Shown here piece after piece: positions 13,101-27,400 of a DNA stretch of 64,000 bases. The position numbers were made by a program, and so were the translations under genes. The notes below the pieces were generated by a model. That model was not told where the DNA came from, made no database searches, and saw nothing but the letters and a program-made list of their open reading frames with translations. Numbering within the stretch: the first letter of the stretch is position 1; each line of letters opens with the position of its first letter. This DNA is from Pempheris klunzingeri (taxonomy: Eukaryota > Chordata > Actinopteri > Acropomatiformes > Pempheridae). The stretch covers positions 12,501,470 to 12,565,469 of the forward strand of contig NC_092012.1 in NCBI RefSeq assembly GCF_042242105.1, given 5' to 3'.

Positions 13101-16100
13101 ACATCTACCATCGGGGTTGCGGAAGAACATTTATGCTTATTTGGTTGACCTGAGCTGGCAGGCTCACAGCTGTCATTCCTCCTCCTCCTCCTCCTCCTTA
13201 TTGCAAACAAACACCTCAGACAGCATCAGCAGCGCTCCAAAGTTACATAATCACGTTTGCTTCACATCCCCCTTACTGTCCATTGATGTGTTTTTTTAAA
13301 ACTGGACAAGATTCATTGAGGGTGCGCCTTCATCCAAGACTGTAACATCTCACTGATGGATGGATGTACCTTGTTTATACACCGTATGAAATTATGAAAT
13401 TAATTTTGATAGTACAGTGCAAGCTCTGTGGAAAAGTGGGTGCCATTAATGACGAGGAGTCTGACAATTTGGTTCCATGTTGATGCTGTGCTCTGCCTCG
13501 ATGAGGCACTGCAGAGGTGCTGTCAGCTCTTGTATCTGTAGGCACCTCTTACGTAGAGAAGTTACGTTAAGTTACGAGAAGTTATGTTGCCACTTGAAAT
13601 TACAGTACAGTCTCTTCTGTCCCCATTTTTTCGGTGGAACAAACGGACAAATCAGAGGAAGGTTTTGAGTAGCAGGAGGTTTGTGCTTTACACGTCATGC
13701 CTGCTTTATCTTTTTTTCGTGAAATTGATTTATTATGTTACATTAGGTTACTAATGACTATGATTGATCCTTATTTTTCAATTTTCAAAATGAAGTGTCT
13801 ATATTATCCACAGGCGGTGCTTTTTGGGTCACCCTGTGCACAATGAAAAGCTGCTATAATGTTCTCAAGGTCAGATATGTACATTTAAATATCAGGCAAA
13901 CACTGTCTGAAAAGGACCTATAAAGTTATATAGTAGAAGAAAGCCAACAGATCAGTCTTGACAATATATTCAAACCCTTTGTACACATGCAGCGCCTTTG
14001 CCATGAAGACTTACTGTGAGTTAAAGCCGATACAATGTTATCCCTTCAGTGCTTGATTTGGGGGCTTTCTCAGCCTTCCTCACAGATATGATTTGGCTCA
14101 ATCAACCCGGGAATCATCTGTGAAAAGCTATTTTCTTCTCTTCTCTGTGTTTGCGGTCACGCTCCTGTTCAAAAAGTGTATTGATTAAAAGCCTTTGGCA
14201 GTCTGATGCAGGTTTCCTCTAAGGATTTACCTACATATCTTAATTCACTGTTGATTCTCACAAGCTTCCCCCATAGATGCTGTTGTCAATATGCTTCACA
14301 GTAAGCTTCGCTGTGCGCAGCTTTCAGCAAACACCACAGCGTGTATTGGTCTCCTGCTCAGTGAAATACCTTTTAACAAATTCCAGGACATTATATGCCT
14401 TATTTTCAGGGGTTGCCTCCTTATTTTAATATATGAAGGTTTTGGTAATTTCATGTTTTTTTCATATCTAAATGATTAGGTCTGCTGATGTCCCTATTGT
14501 GAAAGTGCTGCATACACTTCCCTAGATCTACACCTACTGACAACAAATGAATTATGTTTGGTTAAGGTTCACGTAGCTCAGCTCAGGCTGTCAAGATTTC
14601 CATTTTATTTAAATTGTGAAACATGTCAAAAACGAATGGCTAACAAATAATGAGGAAACCAATCGATATGTACAGTAAATCTATGTGAGCACATCTTGAA
14701 TTTTAGTGCACTAGTATGTTGGGGACCTGTGGGGATTGTCCTTCACATATGTTTTAACTCTTTTTGATAGTCTGCAAATTCTTTATTTTGTCTTGTGTTT
14801 TTGTGATCTTTTATTCAAAATTGCTATTGCGGGCGTACAAATGCTTTTAATTTGAAATATTTGATAAAATGCTAAACAAACAAATTGATTATTTAAACAT
14901 ATCAAGGCCTAATAAAATTAAATGCATTAAGGGCAATGAGTGGGCTTGTACTCATTCATGTTTATTGAAAATGAAAAGGCTCTTTGTGGGTAGGTTTTCA
15001 AATCGGATTACTGAGGTTGACAAATGACCCAGAAACCATTCTTGCTTTACCTTGTAACATTCAGGGTTGATTAATTTTGTGACCAATGACCCAGAGGACA
15101 CTGGATGTCTCCTCCTCCTCCTCCTAAAGCGTATAAAATCTCCAACAGTCTCTTTGATTTAAACAGTGCTTCATTAGCTTTGCCATCTCGTATTCCGGAA
15201 AAAAACACAAATATCACACCAAAAAAACTCCACAAATCACGTGTGTAAATGTCATCTATATAAAAAGACAAACTACATCAGAGTCTGAATGTCAAAACAA
15301 ATATTTAAGTTCACCAAACCAGAACAGTGGCATGGAGAGGGGAGAGAAAAAGCCTAGTGGTTAAGACATATACCAGATAACAGCAATAATCCAGATTCAG
15401 TTCCGCATGGAAACCTTTACTGCATCTACACTGTCATACGCTAGTGAAAGCAAATTGATTGAAAAAAGATGGAGAAAAGATGGCGAAAGAAAGGGAGACG
15501 AACGAGAAAAGGGAGAGGCAGACGGTAAAGGCATGAGTATTGAATTAGAGCATCCAGTGTGAATACTGTGGCTAGACACACTGTTAGAATAACAACAGTA
15601 ACTACACAGGGGGCTACACAGATGCCTTTTGATCAATGATCAACAATGGTAATAATCATGTAATCGTTGGAGTCATTAATCATGCAACAAGACTAAGAGA
15701 CTGCAGCCATATTAGCCACCAGGCTGTACACAGTGACACAGCTTTGCTTGGAGATAAACGCTTAAATGCTGATATGCTAATATGATGTAATAGCACGAAT
15801 AATGTTAGACATGTTCACCATCTTAGTATAGCGTTAAACACAAACTACAGCTGAGGCTGATGGGAACGTGATTAATCTTTATGGTAGTGAGGGTGAGGTT
15901 AGAGGTGAAGGTATCGGCAGTCGTTAGGGTTCGTCCTCTTGGCATCGTGGACATCTCTTTAAAAACCAAAAAATGTCATTCTGCTGGAAAGTCTGGTTCA
16001 CAATTAATAGACAAATATCCATCAATTGTGATACTCAGCTTGCATCAAAGTGCCAAACACTGGCTGGTTCCAATTTTCTCAAATGTGACAATTACATTTT

Positions 16101-17224
16101 TCATTTTTCATATCATTTAAAATATCATTATCAATATCATTAGACTCACTGAAATTATTCAAAAAACTAATTAGGTTTCATCAATAATGAAAACAGTGAT
16201 TAGTTACTAGCAGAGTGATGTAGTTTTATTACTAAATGAAGACAGCCAAGCCACGTAGACCATTTCTTTTGCCACCAGAACCTCCTCCTCCTCCTCCATT
16301 TTTCTTATATGCACTCACTCCTGTTTTCTTTTTCTTTGTTTCTCTCCCCCTGCAGTGGAACTAACTAATTCCCTCCTCTTCACAGGCTGTAGGTGTGTAA
16401 CCACCATCTGCTCTGCACAGAAAACTGTTTGTTATTGTGTTGGTTTATCACATGACTGTATGAAGTGGGAAAACAATGCTTGACCTCTAAAGACTTCACT
16501 GGCCTTCTGAATACCTGTGTAATGCTGGATAAATTCGACCAACGCCAGTCTTCTTATTCCTACAAGCTTTCAGATTGTATCAAAGCACGGCACAAATAGC
16601 AGCTCAGGGACAGGGAGCTATGATCAATGTTAAATGAGGAAACCGTTCATCTAAGTGGACTCCAGTTTTTAAGTTTTGCCAGGCCTCGCCTCGCCACACC
16701 TCTCCTCTCCCGGTGACACGGCATACTGGACACAAGCCAGTCTGCACGTGGCCTCGGGGGGAGGAGGAGGCGCCTGGAAGCTCACAGCTGATCCTCACAG
16801 GCTCTGTCTAATGGCCGCTGTCTATTCTGGGATGAGCAGGCAGTGTCGTGATAGGGGTGAGGAAAAACCCAAGAATAACAATAAAAGTAGCAACCTCCAC
16901 TAATGGGAGGCCACACTTAATATGAACTGAGGGAAGTGAGAGTTCAGCTAAGGGGAAAATAACTTGAAGGACTTCCTCTCTTGCTGCTGGAAACACAAAA
17001 AAGTCACGTTAATTCTTTCAAGGTCGACAATATCTTAATCATCAGAATTCCATTGTGTTTGCTGCTGCTACAGACAATAAGAAGGATCAGTTAACTACGC
17101 TCTGCTCAATCGCCTCATCACGTGCTGTTCTCACACAAACTGAAGAGGCTGAAATATGGGAAAGGTACACTGTGGAAGTACTTTCAGATTCAAAAGTAGC
17201 ATTATTCATCATGCTCTCCCAGAA
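10111..17224. other. Gene desert, right part
   Basis: No supportable gene. Short trinucleotide runs (CCT/AGG) occur near 13180, 15110 and 16280. Open frames such as those near 11400, 12815 and 13015 are AT-rich, lack domain content and have no splice context, so I leave them out. Confidence 0.4.
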
Positions 17225-17310
17225 TATATTGATAATAATAATAATAATAATGCATTTAATTTGTAGTGCACTTTACATTAGCAAATCTCAAAGTGCTACA
17301 TAAAACGCCA
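17225..17310 (-). mobile_element. 3' end of a fish retroposon, reverse orientation
   Basis: An (ATA)n run at about 17230-17250 is followed by sequence that, read on the minus strand, resembles the 'AGCACTTTGAGAT...AAAGTGCACTACAAATTAAA-(ATT)n' ends I know from many teleost retroposons. Only the tail is present. Family assignment is not possible by eye. Confidence 0.4.
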
Positions 17311-17567
17311 ATAGACAATCAACAATTGAAAATTGAAAAATCAGTCAGCAATTGTGTTGTATTATTATACTTAAAAGTGGGGGTGAATAATTAGTGACGG
17401 CAAGGGGAGGTAAAGCAGGAAAATGTTCATATAAGTAACATATTTAATTTCCTACAATACAGAGCATTCAATAATGACCAATTAAGCTGCTGTCAAAGCG
17501 TACATAATGCAGATACATAGCTTGCCAAGACAAATTGCAAAGCTACTTCACTCATCTGGACAAACAG

Positions 17568-17730
17568 TACCAGTCAAAAGTTTGGACACACCTTCTCATT
17601 TAATGGTTTTTACGTTATTCATTTTATATTTTCTACATTGTAGATTAATTTTGAAGATATCAAAACCAAACAACCAATGTACAATGTAGAAAATGCTAAA
17701 AAATAAAGAAAAAACATTGTACAGTGAATT
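17568..17730. mobile_element. Tc1/mariner-like terminal foldback remnant
   Basis: The left end reads CAGTACCAGTCAAAAGTTTG then GACACACC, which I recognise as a terminal repeat of a fish Tc1-like family. Further in, TTTTCTACATTGTA is answered by TACAATGTAGAAAA, and the outer arm ends AAATAAAGAAAAAACATTG opposite AATGGTTTTT, so the piece folds back on itself. It is an internally deleted non-autonomous remnant with no transposase. The right end is truncated. Confidence 0.55.
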
Positions 17731-17870
17731 ACTATTCATTACCATATGTTACTGGACATTACCACACTTTCCATAAGTTAATGTACATTATCATACATTA
17801 CCAGACATGAACGTACACAACCACGTTACCGTATATTACCATACATTTCCATATGTAAACTTCCTCATGC
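17730..17870. repeat. Degenerate (TTACCATACA)n-like minisatellite
   Basis: Variants of TTACCATA, CATTACCA and TACATTAC recur about every 10 bp. A related ACCAT-rich tract occurs at about 51760-51900. Confidence 0.5.
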
Positions 17871-19636
17871 TCAGTGACTGAAAACCAACCACACAGATAT
17901 TCAGGGCACAGTAACGTAGCTAGTTTTCGTATCTTACATAGTTCTCTGGTGTTTTGTTTGGACCTCAGTAGTGTCGCTGTTAGTCCTGACTTCACCTGAA
18001 CGCTCCGCTGTGAAGCCAGTGCTAATGGGAGAGAGGACTGTGATTTGTCGTAAAAAATAAAAAATAGAGAACGGCTAATGTAAGGACAGGAAATTTAATT
18101 TTTAATTCACATACTACATATGACACGGTCAGATGTGACTAATTTTGATCCAAACTTGCTAAGATGTTTGATTAAAAAGTGGGAATGCAAAAACACACGT
18201 TTGCTCCACCAAGTCTTGTAGCGGCTGCTTCGCCTGCTCCATTGTTCAGGCACCCAAGCATGAGCCCATGGGTTTTTACAACTGTGATACAAAGAGAAAA
18301 TAGGAATGAATTAATATAATCTTTCCAAAGGCACGTTCCTGTTATTATTGCTTCAAGGTCTTTCAGTGCTGGAAAAAAGATAACTGACTGTAATTGTTTA
18401 GTGTCTATTCAATCTTTTTGACAACTCAAACCACTTTCACACTAGATACACATTCTCCCATTCATTCATACAGGCTGAAGTTAATTGGACAGGATGAAAC
18501 TATTTATTCACACAAGTTTGGGTCCAGTGTCTTGACCAATACCACTCAGACAAGCTGACTGGAGGAACCGCCTGATTGGTGGTTGCTCTACTCTGCTCTA
18601 CCGCTGAACAAAAGAGCCATTTTAATCTGACAAGTGCAAAATGTAGTGATGCATTTGTTTAGAAAGTCTTGTTATTGCTAGATAATGAATACATTATTCA
18701 AAAAGATTCTTAAAGTGGTCAGATTGAGCAGTCACCACAGTCTGTGGTTCATCCTCTGGGGTTCATGAACAAACCACAACAGATTCAATGTCTCCCCATT
18801 TTTATTTTTTGTCAAAAACTTAAAAGTCATGAATAAATATCACGAAAATTAAAGAAATCAGTTTGTCAAAGTTGTTTCCATTTTGTCATATTAGGACACA
18901 GATGACCTAAATTCTTTCTAAAGTACCATAAGTTAATTTTAACGCCACCAATCATGTTATAGCAGTAGTTTGATTCAACTTGTAGATTTTCCACACTGGA
19001 ACAAATATCTTCGGATACAGAATCAATAGCTACATTAAGCAGCCTTCAATGACAGTAAAATTGAAAACATCAGAAATGTCAAAATAGGAATTATACAATG
19101 TGAAATCTGCCAATGCCACATTGTGCCATTTAATTAAGTATCATTTTTTGGCGCCTATTATTCATTTATGAATAATAATATGTTTGCATGAGCAGAGAAT
19201 GATACAATGTCACCATTTGAATGTATGTTTCAACTTCTATATTAGAAAATTCCTAAAATGGAGAGCAACAAACACGTTTTACAATTGTATCCATATAACA
19301 TCAGGCAAAGTGTTTGTAGGCAAGTGTTCAAGCACTTTGGTGTCAGAATAAACTTTAGATAACTTACCGCTGTTACACTGTAACAAAGGACGAACGTCTG
19401 AAATAAGTTACTAACAGACCTCAGCTTCTTAATGTGTACATAATGTGTAGATCATGATGTTCAAGTAAAGGTGGGAAGCTGAGATTTGAGTTCAGCATTT
19501 GCACTCCTCGCCACAGAATACTGAAGAATATGGTTTCATCAACAACAAATTCAGAGCATATCTCATCCTGGAAATCAAGACGGACGGATGGACTCAGCAT
19601 TCATTGCAGTTCATGAAAAGTTGAGGATCATGTTGT
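17871..19636. other. DHODH 3' flank, probably including its 3' UTR
   Basis: This lies downstream of the DHODH stop on the minus strand. Reverse-strand AATAAA hexamers occur (for example near 18510), so part of the stretch is probably 3' UTR. I recognise no other gene. A 61-codon minus-strand frame at 18107-18292 has no domain I can name. Confidence 0.35.
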
Positions 19637-21429
19637 CTAGCTGGAGGAGATGACAGATGCAGGTGCTGCGTCTGTGTTAACATTTAGCGCATCTTTCAGA
19701 GGGCTCGGCTTATGAGTCGATCCATCTGCTCCCCTGTGATCTGCTCCAACTGCCTCCGATACATTGCTGAAACCTTCTTCTCTGTGAAAAAAAAACAGTT
19801 CGTAGGGTTTGAAGTTTGTAGGGAATGAGAATAGATGTGTTGAAAATTCCTATTTAGTTTTCCCCACGGTTCAAATTCATTACCCACAGAGCTGCACTAG
19901 TGTTGCTGTCAAATACAACTGAATGAGTAGACTGATGCTAAAATTCAATAAAAAATTGATTTATGGTCTTATATTATGGTCCCACATCAGTCCTGACAAC
20001 TGTAATTCTAAAATTCCATAGTAATTTCTGAGATCTGCTAACATGGCGACAACACTACAAAGAGGTCTGATGTGGCGAAGTGATTATAGAGTTTAAACAC
20101 GAGCCAGACAGCAGTTCAGCCATATTATCTGAACCACTTTATTTGGAGTCAAAACCATAAGAGAGTTCATTCCCGTTCACTGTCACACTCACTTAAGAAG
20201 TTGTTCCAATTCTCGCTTGATCTTCGTCACTATGGGCGGACCCTGGTAGGTCAGAGCTGTGTAAAGCTGAACCAGTGAAGCACCAGCACGGATCTTGTCC
20301 AAAGCATCCTGACCACTGGCCACACCGCCGATTCCAACAATTGGCACCTGACCTACAACAACATTATTAAGTGTACTTTACATTTGCTGTCTAGATAGTC
20401 AGGTGATTGGAAATGGGCAGAAAATACTAGTGCATAATTAAGTACCTTTTGTGAGGCTGTACATCTCTCTCACAGTGCTGGTAGAGAGGTCTTTGAGAGG
20501 CTGGCCACTTAACCCACCAACCTCTGACTTATTTGGATCCTGAAGTGTCTCCAGTCTGGACACCGTGGTGTTAGACACCATTAAACCATCCACTCTCAGC
20601 TGCAAACACAGAACATACATCAGGAAGAGGGCAGGAAGTGGGTGACATATGTGACTGCATCTATAGGAGCAGAGCTAATGTATGTAGGCAAATATGAGTA
20701 AAGGCCATCTGACTCACACAGACTTCTAATGTTAAATGTACTGTGACAAAGAGGGGCAGAGTGCTGTTTAAATTTTGCTTTGTTGTTGCTCCTTAATGCC
20801 TCTTCCATTAAGGTTTGTATCCTCCTCGCTCCAATGAGTTCAACACACCACTCTATAACCCATCGTTACTATGGGCAACGTGAGATCGCTGGTAAACAAG
20901 ATGGAGGCGCTAACAGCGATAGCCAGGAGTCAGATGGAGTACCGGGAGTGTAGTTTGGTGCACTTTTTGGAGACATGGCTGCATCAGGACATTCCCGACG
21001 ACAATGTTTCCATTGGTGGCTTCCAAACCGTTCGGGCCGACAGGGATTGCACCAGGAGTGGTAAACGGAAAGGAGGGGGGCTTACCATTCTGGTGAACAA
21101 CCGGTGGTGCAATCCTACTCATATTACTATCAAGGAGCGCATCTGCAGCCCTGACATTGAACTATTTGCTGTTGGTCTTCGTCCATATTATCTGCCACAG
21201 GAGTTTTCACATGTTGTTGTGGTGACTGTTTACATTCCTCCTTCTGCCAACCCAACTTCGGCGTGTGACGTCATCCACTGTGCCATAGCCTGGGTACAGA
21301 CTCTACACCCAAGTGCATTCACTGCTATCTCGGGTGTCTTCAACCATGTCACCATGGCAAAGGCACTGCCCAACTTCACCCAGTATGTGAACTGTTTCAC
21401 CAGAGAGGAGAGGACCCTGGACTCACCTG

Positions 21430-21461
<32 letters not shown>

Positions 21462-24400
21462 ATGCAGCTCCTCACTGAGTGTACATGTTGTTATATATTA
21501 TTATTATTAGTAGTAGTGGTATTATTTGTATTATTATTAGTAGTAGTGGTATTATTTGTATCATTATTATTATTATCATTACTATTACTTTTGTGTTTGA
21601 AGTTTATTCTTATTCTTTTGGAGCTGTGTGTGATTATTAAAGGAATTCTGATTCTGATTCTGATATATTTCCTAATAACATACTCAAGTAGTGATGAGGC
21701 TACAAAGTCAGAGAGGAGCCCGATGATTTTAAATGGTTCTGTTCTTCGTTTAAACAGTGTTCAGTTGTTATTTAATTCAGTGATGCTGAAGCTGAATTGT
21801 TTTGTAGAGTCACATTTATCTGGCCAGTGACCCAGCTGTCATTCAAACAAGAAGGTGACTGCACCCTTGCAAAGGAGGTGCGTGGTTTGCAGGAGAGCAT
21901 GTGAAAAGGCTTTCTTTGTGCGAGTGGGCTCGACAAACCCTATGCAGGCATCACAAGAGTTGTTATCACCTGTTTTTATTAATTCAGGCTTTCTGTATCT
22001 GGATCAGTGGGCATTTCCATAAAAATGGCATTGGACGCATCATTTGACTTGTCTTTTGCACAAGATTTAAAAAAGCAACTAATCGTGTGCTGCTACTTCA
22101 CTCAAGAGGAACGGGTCGTTATAAAAGAGAAATATGAATATAAGATATATAAGAGGTGAATGCCAGCAGAATAAGTTAACGTATTTATTTTGCTGCTCAG
22201 TGACTCTCAATGCCTCCTGCACATTGTAAATTTTTATTTAATACAGCAGATTTAAACACACGCAAGTTAATTTAGGTCTGACACTGTCCCACAATGAAGG
22301 AGACGTAAAAATGGCACCAGCAATGTAAAAAAACAGGCTTTGAAGTTAATCAGGGCCAAGCAAAATATCATCCACAGAGGTCTGTGGCTGCTGATCCTCC
22401 ATCACTCTGTTAGTATACAGATGATCTGTTGAGTAACATTTGTTATTGTGTTAATGTTACAGATTTGCTGCATCACAAGCTGAGTGCATGCAGGTTTCCA
22501 TGACAACGCAATGCATAGTTACTGTAACTGTACGGCTTCATTACCATGAACAGCTCAAAAAGTTTGCATCATAGTTTGCATATATATGTGTATTCCCTCA
22601 TTTGAGAATCAATATTGCTCATAGAGAATATTGTTGCACAAGTTTCCTGTGAAAAAATGTTTTCTTTAAAAACACTGCACATTCAGAAAAACTAGACTCA
22701 GTGGAAGGGACACAATGCTATCTCAATCCCTCACAATCCCTCTCTTTGCCATAAACACAGCAGAGATGAAACATGGTAATATTACAGAGAATTTAATTAT
22801 AAACTCCTTAAAAGAAAAAGGAAATTAGATTATAATGAAATTAGATATTATAGAAAATAAAATCAAAGGCCAAATTAGGAAATTAGATGATTCTAACAAA
22901 TAACCCACCTCAGTGACAACATCAGCGATGTCTTGTTTGTCCTGGGCAGTGAGGTCAGGAGCGATCTTCACCAGGACTGGAGGTTTGCATTCTCCCTGCA
23001 GGGCATCACGCTCCTTCAACACCTGAGCAGATCGTATGAAAACGTGAATATGATCAGGTGAGAGAGGGCTCAGTAATCTCGAAACATTTTCTTGAAACCC
23101 TGCCACGCACAGAGGGACGGGGCTCGACAGCATCTTACTGAATCTGAATCCAGTTCCGAATCCTTTCACATTGTTTGTTTAGAGGGGGATTGTTTTTATT
23201 TCACTCAGCATCATCCCTAAACCACAGAGACTCTATAGTGCTGAAAGTGTGCAGGGTTTTCATCACTGCTCTCATTAAAACAACATTTACTGCTCACAGA
23301 GGCAGCACTGTGCAGCTGCAGAAGCAAATAACTCAGTTTTTTGGGTTTTCTAGTTTTTTCATTTTTATGGTTAAGATCTCTAAATGACGATGATTTTGGT
23401 AAACTGATTAAATCTCCCTTTTGAGGCTAAAAATATGTTGAAATTTAGCTTTTTAAGGACTGTGTTAAGAGCAAGTGGAAACAATACGATTACGATTGCC
23501 TACTGTGGGGCTCTAATGCACAGAGTCCTCTCCCATAGGATTAACTTAAAGTCATGGGACAGTTTCATATTCTGACATACTTTCTTTCACCTATCCAATC
23601 AGTACATTTTCTGAGGTACTGGTTTGATTACGACCAGGATAAATCATGAGACCTCATAATAAGATATTTCTTGTTACAAAGTACAGGATTTTTTGTTTTG
23701 TTTTCTGTAATCTGCCCCCGTGTCCTTGGACAGCTTTTATGGCTCAGATCTGTAAATGATGATGACTTTCTTTCACATGTAATTTAAAAGTGAGTTCAAT
23801 TGTTTTTGAGGGGGAAAGGCTGAGCAATGACACCGCATGATGAATTTTTATTATGTTTGCATATTTTTCATTGTTGGGTCCCCATTGGTTCCAACATGCG
23901 CACGCTCCTACCGTTTGTAGGAGCTGACGGAGCTCAGCCTTCCCCTGTAGATCCCGCAGACCAGGCGTATTAGGACTGCTGACGTTGACCACCAGGTAGT
24001 CCGCCAGCGGGCCCAGCACTCTCACCCCCTCCAAGTAATCTGCCCCTGCGTCCTGGGACAGCTTGTTCTTTCCCAGGTTGATGCCCAGGGGAAGGCCAGC
24101 TATAAACGCAGACACACGCACGTATGCAAACACATACACAAATAGGAAGGTTGAGACAAACACAAACACAGACTGCATCATCAGACACATGACTCAACTG
24201 GGACAGAGGCTGCTGATGTGCTAATTGAGCTTTAAGCACGTATGGATCAGACACAATAAAATGTGAGGCAAGGAGAGGTCAAGATCATTACAATGTAGAA
24301 TAGAATAGAATAGAACAGTGTATTTAACCATATACTCAAATAATTATTTGGCGTCCCCATTTCAACCTAGGGGACTAGTGTATAATAAATACACTCTAGA

Positions 24401-27400
24401 AAAATAAAGGACAGCTTTATATCAAGATTGTTGTAGTAATAACACTGAAAGCAAGTTAATTTTTTCCTAAAGGGAAAAATCAAAACAGGCTGAATTTATT
24501 TCCCACTGAGCTGTGAAATCTACAGAATATAAGGAGCACCTGCCGACCTTTACTTTGCTGATGCTGTGTCTCTTCCCTGGCCTTCAGCCTCTGTTGTACT
24601 TCTGCCAAGCCACAGCTGTTGAATCCATATCTACGCATATCACACACACACACAGTGTTATTAAAAAAATATCAACCTACAATTAATAATAATCTTACAA
24701 GCTACTCAAACAACAACCTAGACAAGAACAATTTGTGGCATTTTGTAACTCCAGCTTTTACACTTTGTTAGGGGTGCAACAGATCATAAAACTTGGTTCA
24801 GATCATATCACAGTTTTGAGCCACAGATCTAATTTTTGGTAAAATGTAACAGTGGCAGTAAAACTGTATTTCACACCATGATGATTAAACTTACACCACT
24901 ACTTTCTTTCAATCAATCCACTGTACTACATAAATGTAATGAACATGTTGATAAACTGATTAAATCTCCCTATTAAAGGCTAACAATATGTTGAAAAGTT
25001 GCTTTTTAAGGACTGCGTTAAGAGAAAGTGGAAACGATGTGATTGTCTACTGTGGGGCTCTAATGTACAGAGAATCTTCTCCCATAGGATTAATCTACAG
25101 TCATGGGACAGTTTCATATTCAGTTTCATAAAACACATTTTCCTTCACCTGCCCCATCAGTACATTTTCTGAGGTACTGGTTTGTTTATAACCATGGATA
25201 ACCCAATCAAGTTCACCAAATACAACTATAATATAAAAATATCTGTACAATATAGAATCATTTAAATCAGATTATTCAAGATCTGAGGTCCTTTTAATGT
25301 AATACAGAGGTATATTGTCTGTTGTAATAAGTCAAAAATCTACTTTTACCATAAATTTCACTGTGAATAAAGACAGAACAACAAAATAAGAAAAGAGAGC
25401 TGGTAAAGAAAGATTTCTTTCATTTAGCTTTAGCTTTCATTTAGCTCATTCAAGTCAGTGTTACAAAACCTGCAAAGGAAAATAGGTAAACCCATGATCT
25501 CCTATTCACAGCTTGATAAATGTGAACCCTACAGAGGCAGTAGGCAGCATAATCTCATTGAACATACTGCTCAATATGAAAAACAGCATTATACAGTGAC
25601 ATTACCATCTTCAGTCTTAAGGATTTTCACAGAAACTAAGACTAATGTGGCTCATTTACTGTTATATAAATTCAATGAACTCTTTGTGAGAGGTAACATA
25701 AAAGAAGAGAACACAGTCAATTAAAAGAATAGAAAAAAAGTCATGATTTGCTTCTATAAAGCCAGTGACTCACTGTTAATTCAGCATTTATACGATCCAA
25801 AACAGTTTCAACAAACACTCCATTAATCTGAATTAGTTTTCGGCTTTACTTTCCCTTTTCTGCGATAAAAGAAAGAAATAATTGCATTAAGAAGCCAGGT
25901 GTACAGACCCTAGTAAGTAGACAACAGAGTGTATCTAAACACATGGATTTCAACTACACTGCCCAGTCCTACACTTCATTGCGTACATTCAGTTGAGTAT
26001 ACCCCTCAAGTTGTTAAAAACATCGACGAAAGCTTATCGTAAACGTACCTGTTAATAATTGCATGATCTGCAGTGAGTCGAAACACGCGCGGTTTGGGGT
26101 TCCCCTCCTGAGGCTTTGGTGTGATCGTGCCCACTTCAACAAAGCCAAAACCCAACTTGTACAACCCGTCTACGGCCTCGCCATGCTTGTCGAAGCCCGC
26201 CGCAAGCCCAATAGGGTTTTTGAACTTTAATCCCAGGATGTTCACTTCCTGTAGGTACATAAAAAGACATGTCTAGGAACATTGTCGTTGACCAAAGAGA
26301 ACCAATAGGGACAGGTATTGGACAAAATAAGAAAACAGATTTCCTATCATTTGGGCTACACAAACGTTACAAACTCCAATAATATTAAGACATCTGTCAA
26401 TGATTCATTTTCATTGTTCCCAGTGTAGAAGACAAATCTGTCTCTTGGAGCCTGCTGTATGTACGAGAGGTGGGGGGCTGCTCTCTCTGCCTCTTTCTCC
26501 CCCTCTCCCTCTCTCTGTCAATGTCAATCTATATATAGTGCATTTCGATATCTTAATTCTGTTTTTAATTTGTTTAATTTTTTCTCTTAAAAAATAACAA
26601 AAAGAGCCAATAAGAATACCATTTAAGTGCTGGCTCGAGTGGCACTGGTAAGAGCAGTGGTACTGTTAAAATCTTTTTTATATATATATATATATATATA
26701 CACGAAACCCATCCCTGCTTACCAACGAGGCAGGGTCCTGGTAACGGCTCAGAGGAACCAGACCCAGACGGATCATCTTCACTGCTAACACATGGGCCGT
26801 CTCTGCCCCCACAATCCTCTGTAGCAGGGGCATCAGCTGGTTGGCATAGAAACGCTCATCTCCAACCGCAGTGAGGTAGGAGGCAAACAGAAGGCTACCT
26901 GCGCTGATGACCTTGACCGCATCTTTTAACTGCTTCTGTTGACAAGCACAGAAAAATGAATATGTAAAACTGTGTCTTCAACGATGTCAGACATTTGCTA
27001 CCATGACTAGACTCCATAACAGCTCTCCATAACAGCTGACCAGGTGAGAAGTGAGCTGAGGAAGACCAAGACGAGGAAGGCCGCAGGTCCTGATGGCATC
27101 GGTTCCAGACTGTTGAACGACTGTGCAGACCAGCTCTGTCAGGTGCTCCTGCACATCTTCAACCTGAGCCTGAGTCTGGAGAGGGTCCCTGCTCTGTGGA
27201 AGACTTCCTGCGTGGTTCCGGTCCCAAAGACAATGCACCCCAGGGAGCCCCACCACTTCAGACCTGTGGCCCTCACCTCTCACCTGATGGAGAGGATCGT
27301 CCTCAAAAACCTCCACCCCCTGGTGAGCTCACATCTGGATCCACTGCAGTTTGTCTACCAACCAAGCACTGGAGTGGATGATGCAGTCATCTACCTGCTT

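Noticed and set aside
18107..18292. 61-codon minus-strand frame, Trp/Arg-rich, downstream of DHODH
   Set aside because: No family resemblance, no splice context, probably within the 3' flank.
26987..27316. Minus-strand open frame opposite the LINE
   Set aside because: Shadow of the reverse-transcriptase frame on the plus strand.
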